Assembly: GCA_002705085.1 (NCBI GenBank)
Contig: PAHO01000009.1
Coordinates: 1 to 40,276 of the forward strand
Direction of reading: 5' to 3'
DNA length: 40,276 nucleotides
DNA from: Phycisphaerae bacterium
Lineage (GTDB): Bacteria > Planctomycetota > Phycisphaerae > Phycisphaerales > SM1A02
The notes under the pieces were generated by a model. It was not told the DNA's origin. It saw only the letters and a list, made by a program, of their open reading frames with translations, and searched no databases. A program made the translations under genes and the position numbers. Every line of letters begins with the position of its first letter. The first letter of the stretch is position 1. Shown piece after piece: positions 37,074 to 40,276 of this stretch.

Positions 37074-37597
37074 GGGCTTCTCCCTGGCTGATCGTTGTGC
37101 TTGGGGTCTTGGGCTGTCAGACGACCGAAGTCAGCACCAACGATGGTCGAGCATTGCCCCCCGAACCCAAGGCCGTTCCGGTTCCCCCAGCCAATGTCAC
37201 TGTGGATGCCATGACTTTATTGGTGGGACAGCGTCCCATTGACGTTGATGGCGATGGGTATCCCGATCGCATTGAGGCTGCCGTGGCCCTTTTTTCCGAA
37301 GACTTTGCAGCGGCATCACTCCGAGCCAAGGGGGCATTCACCTTTGAATTGGTCCCTCGGGGAGCAAATCAAGATCCGATTGCACGATGGGTGGTGGCCT
37401 CAGAGGATCCCAGACTGCAACCAGTGGATGCGTTGTATGGACCCGCTTGGCAAATCGCACTTGACCTTCGTGAGGTCGCCGACCCCGTGCGTCCACTGTC
37501 TTGGGTGAATTTGCGTGGATCCTTCCAGCCCAGTCAAGGGTCTTTGGTGAAGACCAGTGAAGAGCCACGGTTGATTCAAATTGGTCGCGGTTCTTAG
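37070..37597 (+). CDS. Lipoprotein, possible pilotin for the giant secretin
   Basis: This is a 175-residue protein with a short signal and lipobox VLGC, Cys at 16, so it should be a lipid-anchored envelope protein. Near 58-66 it has DVDGDGYPD, a calcium-loop-like stretch as in dockerin or thrombospondin type 3 repeats. The rest is a small beta-rich domain I do not recognise. GTG 37070 overlaps the gspD stop. In other T2SS a lipoprotein pilotin brings the secretin to the outer membrane; its location makes that plausible, but there is no sequence match I can name. Confidence 0.75.
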   Translation: MRASPWLIVVLGVLGCQTTEVSTNDGRALPPEPKAVPVPPANVTVDAMTLLVGQRPIDVDGDGYPDRIEAAVALFSEDFAAASLRAKGAFTFELVPRGANQDPIARWVVASEDPRLQPVDALYGPAWQIALDLREVADPVRPLSWVNLRGSFQPSQGSLVKTSEEPRLIQIGRGS

Positions 37598-37944
37598 TGG
37601 GGCTTTTCGATGGGACATCCCTCGAACGCCCCGTGACGTGTCCGGCGTGTCAAAAGCAAATGGTCGATTGTGGGTGCCCTCGAGATGCGGAAGGCCATCC
37701 CTGTCGACCTCAAGACCAAAAGATTCTGGTGCGGGTGGAGAAAAGACCGGGAGGCCGGAAAGCCACCGTGGCTCGGGGCTTTGACCCGGTGGCTTCAGAT
37801 TTACCCAGCGTACTCCGGCACCTCAAACCCAAATGTGGCGGGGGAGGCACCACTCGAGAAGACTCAGTGGAGGTGCAAGGTGAGCATGTTGATACGGTCG
37901 TGGCATTGCTCAGCGAACTTGGCTACCCCGCACGGGAAGGCTGA
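37597..37944 (+). CDS. SUI1/YciH-type translation factor
   Basis: This is a 115-residue protein of the SUI1 fold (eIF1/YciH). The core ILVRVEKRPGGRKATVARGF is at about 43-62, followed by KPKCGGGGTTREDSVEVQGE, matching YciH and its KCGCGG/IEIQG segment. An N-terminal Cys cluster (CPACQKQMVDCGC) may bind zinc. Bacterial members are thought to act in initiation, but the role is not settled. GTG 37597 overlaps the stop of the lipoprotein gene by one base. It is probably unrelated to secretion and merely shares the transcript. Confidence 0.85.
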   Translation: MGLFDGTSLERPVTCPACQKQMVDCGCPRDAEGHPCRPQDQKILVRVEKRPGGRKATVARGFDPVASDLPSVLRHLKPKCGGGGTTREDSVEVQGEHVDTVVALLSELGYPAREG

Positions 37945-37951
37945 GCTTCGG

Positions 37952-37957
37952 TAGAAT
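37952..37957 (+). promoter_or_regulatory. TANNNT box (TAGAAT) 7 bases before purE
   Basis: GGTAGAAT lies 7 bases before the purE ATG and is the best -10 match of the series. No Shine-Dalgarno sequence is present, so a leaderless purE transcript is likely. Confidence 0.45.
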
Positions 37958-37964
37958 CCCGCCC

Positions 37965-38477
37965 ATGCCTGACCAATACGAGACCGTGACCGATGCCAAA
38001 ATTGGAATTCTGATGGGTTCAGCCAGCGATTGGCCCACCATGCAAGCGGCGGCCAAAACCCTCCGCGACCTGGATGTGCCCTACGAGGCGAATGTCATTT
38101 CTGCCCACCGTGCCCCGCGCCGCCTTGAGCATTACTGCGGATCGGCCGAACAGCGCGGTATTCGAGCGCTGATCTGTGCGGCCGGTGGGGCGGCTCACTT
38201 GGCCGGAGTTGCGGCTGCGTTGACGCCGATCCCCGTACTCGCTTGTCCAATGAAGGCATGGAGTCTTGAGGGCTTGGATTCTCTGCTTTCGATGGCCCAG
38301 ATGCCCAAGGGCATTCCGGTGGCGACCTTTGCCATTGGCTCGGCTGGGGCCACCAACGCTGCGCTTTTCGCGGTGGCCATGCTGGCCGGCACCGATGAGG
38401 CGGTCGATGCGAGGTATCGAGCTTTCCGTAAGGCTCAGTCTGACAAGACGTTCCCTTTGCCGCCGATCGAAGGCTGA
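37965..38477 (+). CDS. purE: N5-carboxyaminoimidazole ribonucleotide mutase
   Basis: This is a 170-residue enzyme of purine synthesis that converts N5-CAIR to CAIR. The active-site motif GILMGSASDWPTM is at about 14-26, followed by ISAHRAP, GGAAHLAGVAAALTPIPVL and LLSMAQMPKGIPVATFAIG, a typical class I PurE. Length is standard. PurK, its usual partner, is not adjacent. It starts 20 bases after the SUI1-type gene, but a TAGAAT box just upstream suggests it may have its own promoter. Confidence 0.96.
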   Translation: MPDQYETVTDAKIGILMGSASDWPTMQAAAKTLRDLDVPYEANVISAHRAPRRLEHYCGSAEQRGIRALICAAGGAAHLAGVAAALTPIPVLACPMKAWSLEGLDSLLSMAQMPKGIPVATFAIGSAGATNAALFAVAMLAGTDEAVDARYRAFRKAQSDKTFPLPPIEG

Positions 38478-38525
38478 GGCCTGATTTCTCCTGAAATTCG
38501 GGGGGGCAAATCTGCTTTCATTGCT

Positions 38526-38531
38526 ACAGTC
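38526..38531 (+). promoter_or_regulatory. Possible -10 box for the metalloprotease leader
   Basis: TACAGT at 38526-38531 would start a transcript near 38538, giving a leader of about 186 bases that would hold the structured element below. No good -35 box is visible. Weak evidence. Confidence 0.25.
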
Positions 38532-38554
38532 GTGGACTCGGCTGTGCTGTCGCG

Positions 38555-38698
38555 TGGCGCATGATCACGCCCGACGTCCGAGAAAATCGCCTTTTCAAGC
38601 CTCCTGAAGTGATGGTCCGAAAATGTGACCGGTGAAAGTCCGGGGAATCTGACGGGGCTGCTGCATCCGATGAAAGAGCAGCGAAATCTGCACCGTCT
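38555..38698 (+). promoter_or_regulatory. Structured leader, cobalamin-riboswitch-like
   Basis: AAAATGTGACCGGTG followed by AAAGTCCGG resembles the conserved core of cobalamin riboswitches, where GGGAA, then GGUG-AA-UCC, occurs. Downstream GCTGCT (38658-38663) pairs perfectly with AGCAGC (38678-38683), and GACGG (38652-38656) pairs with CCGTC (38694-38698), just before the AGGAGA ribosome site at 38711. The second stem could serve as the switch. A GCAG...CTGC element in the 3' part also recalls the family. The exact B12 box is not perfect, so this may be a variant or another RNA. The 5' limit is a guess. Confidence 0.4.
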
Positions 38699-38723
38699 TC
38701 ACTCTTCTTTAGGAGATCCTTCC

Positions 38724-40276
38724 ATGCATCGCATCGTCGCACTCGCACTGGCCGCCGCTTCGTTGGCGACCGCTGACCTCCCCAAATTTGATCAAGTGTC
38801 CAACGGCTTCAAAGAAGTGGTTTCGACCGCCGACGGTTCCCGTCCGCTCTACCGAATTTGGAAGAAAGACAACGACCTCTTGGCCGAGTTGCCCCGGGGT
38901 TGGGAACGACAGCAGCACATCATTGCGGCCACGCAAAACCGGGGCACGATCTTCGCTGGGCTGCAAGGCCCCGAGGTGCTGGTGTACTGGAAACGCAATG
39001 GCAATCGTTTGATGGTCATGACCCCTGAGTTGGGCACGCGTTCCAATGGTGAGCAGGAGTCCAAAGACTCGGTGCGGCGCATTTTCACCGACACCATGTT
39101 GTTCGACGTGCCCATCTTGGCGATGGGCCCTTCGGGTCAACCCGTGGTGGATCTGGACAGCTTGCTTCTTCGCTCCGCAGCTGGAGGTCTTGGTCTTGGT
39201 GGATTGAACGCTGGCTTGGCCGAAGTCGTCACCGCCAAGACGTTCCCCCAGAACACCGTGGTGTCATTCGACGTGCCCAATCGTGGTGGCCAGATTGTTG
39301 GTCTCTACTTTTCCATTGTCGATTTGCCTCGCAACAACGGCTACAAGCCTCGTGAAGCCGACAACCGCATTGGTTACTTCATGACCAGTTACCGGGATCT
39401 CGGGGATTACAACCAGAAGACGAAATGGAAGCGGTACATCCATCGCTGGAATCTCCAAAAGCGGGATCCGAGCCTGAAGATGTCCCCTCCAAAAGAGCCC
39501 ATTATTTATTACATCGAGCATACGGTGCCTGTTCGGTACCGCCGCTGGCTCCGCCAAGGTGTGCTCTATTGGAACAATGCCTTTGCTGAAGTCGGGATCG
39601 ACAACGCCATCGAGGTGTACTTCCAGGACAAGCAAACCGGCGCTCATATGGACAAAGATCCAGAAGACGTTCGGTACAGCTTCATTCGCTGGCTGAACAA
39701 CGACGTGTCGACTGCTATTGGTCCTTCACGGGCCAACCCTTTGACCGGTGAAATCTTTGACGCCGACATTGTTCTGACCGACGGATGGATCCGTGCGTAC
39801 TGGGGCTGGTACTACGAAGACTCCCCAGACATCGTGGCCGAAGGTATGAGCCCCGATCTGCGGGAGTGGTACGACGCCAACCCCCATTGGGACCCACGCT
39901 TGCTGGTGGCCTCTCCCGCTCGCCGCGCGGAATTGATCGATGCCCGGACTTCGGTGACTGCGGACGCCGCTGAGCCTGCGATCGCACACAACCCCGATCT
40001 CTACGGCACTTGTTCTTCCGCTGGATGCACCCAGTGCATGGCCGCCCAAGGTTTGGCTTCGCACATGGCTTTCGCAGGGCTGATGGGTGAAGACCTCGCC
40101 ATGTTCGCCCCCGAGGGTGATGACGGCGCGCAATTGGACGGCATTCCCGAGTGGTTTGTCGGGCCCTTGTTTGCCGAGTTGGTGTGCCACGAAGTGGGCC
40201 ACACGCTGGGCTTGCGTCACAACTTCAAAGCGTCCAGCCTCTACACCCACGAGCAGATGAATTCGGAAGAGTTCAA
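38724..40276 (+). CDS. Secreted zinc-dependent metalloprotease (cut by window end)
   Basis: The frame is open from ATG 38724 to the window end, 517 codons visible. AGGAGA at 38711-38716 precedes it. The N-terminus MHRIVALALAAASLATA is a clear signal peptide. The zinc site HEVGHTLGLRHNF is at about 489-501, an HExxHxxGxxH metzincin-type motif. The upstream SFIRWLNNDVSTAIGPS, NPLTGEIFDADIVLTDG and a Cys cluster (CSSAGCTQC) match large zinc-dependent metalloproteases of the DUF5117-type group. The C-terminal part is missing. It is probably exported to the periplasm or outside, possibly as a client of the secretion system just upstream, which is only a guess. Confidence 0.85.
   Translation, partial: MHRIVALALAAASLATADLPKFDQVSNGFKEVVSTADGSRPLYRIWKKDNDLLAELPRGWERQQHIIAATQNRGTIFAGLQGPEVLVYWKRNGNRLMVMTPELGTRSNGEQESKDSVRRIFTDTMLFDVPILAMGPSGQPVVDLDSLLLRSAAGGLGLGGLNAGLAEVVTAKTFPQNTVVSFDVPNRGGQIVGLYFSIVDLPRNNGYKPREADNRIGYFMTSYRDLGDYNQKTKWKRYIHRWNLQKRDPSLKMSPPKEPIIYYIEHTVPVRYRRWLRQGVLYWNNAFAEVGIDNAIEVYFQDKQTGAHMDKDPEDVRYSFIRWLNNDVSTAIGPSRANPLTGEIFDADIVLTDGWIRAYWGWYYEDSPDIVAEGMSPDLREWYDANPHWDPRLLVASPARRAELIDARTSVTADAAEPAIAHNPDLYGTCSSAGCTQCMAAQGLASHMAFAGLMGEDLAMFAPEGDDGAQLDGIPEWFVGPLFAELVCHEVGHTLGLRHNFKASSLYTHEQMNSEEF

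Noticed and set aside
38481-38510. Hairpin after purE considered as a terminator
   Set aside because: The stem has a mismatch and is followed by G residues, not T.
38630-38645. GGTGAAAGTCC considered as part of a group II intron
   Set aside because: There is no room for intron domains or a reverse transcriptase; the leader is only about 240 bases from purE to the protease.

Overview
The window reads as about 40 kb of a Planctomycetota chromosome, most likely class Phycisphaerae. This assignment is an inference. It rests on the signal peptidase I with an enlarged insert, the CxxC/CxxCG zinc-ribbon membrane protein of the kind common in that group, two dissimilar GroEL copies around one GroES, and a secretin with a vastly extended N-terminal region. 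G+C is moderately high, genes are tightly packed, GTG and TTG starts are frequent, and I saw no tRNA, rRNA, CRISPR array, insertion sequence or phage gene. No gap without a gene exceeds 300 bases.

Layout. Positions 1-9.9 kb hold housekeeping genes on both strands: a signal peptidase I fragment cut by the window edge, an HU-type protein, leuS and folC (minus strand), mgtE and a hypoxanthine phosphoribosyltransferase (plus), a small membrane protein and a MoxR ATPase (minus), and a zinc-ribbon membrane protein (plus). Positions 10-15.6 kb hold a chaperone block in the order groEL1, groES, groEL2, dnaJ, grpE; dnaK is absent here. An FmdB-type zinc ribbon, RNase R and acetyl-CoA synthetase follow. 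Positions 20.2-37.6 kb are one tightly coupled type II secretion (T2SS) operon: gspF, G, H, I, J, K, L, a gspM fused to a GspC/PilP-like domain, a gspD of about 9.8 kb, and a lipoprotein gene that may encode a pilotin. A SUI1/YciH-type factor and purE complete the run. The window ends in a secreted zinc metalloprotease preceded by a structured leader that resembles a cobalamin riboswitch.

The standout is the secretin. It has a signal peptide, an N0-like domain, about 34 divergent copies of the roughly 84-residue secretin N1-type ring domain, and then an ordinary secretin barrel domain. Typical T2SS secretins have three such ring domains after N0. If these domains stack as rings, the periplasmic part would be many times longer than in known secretins, which would suit a cell with a very deep or variable periplasm. 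The neighbouring GspM with its own GspC/PilP-like C-terminus, and the lipoprotein directly after gspD, fit a rebuilt secretion machine. No gspE, gspC or gspO is present in the window, so the ATPase and prepilin peptidase must lie elsewhere.

A second pattern is regulatory. Several genes without a clear Shine-Dalgarno sequence have a TANNNT box 6-9 bases before the start codon, which suggests leaderless or nearly leaderless transcripts.
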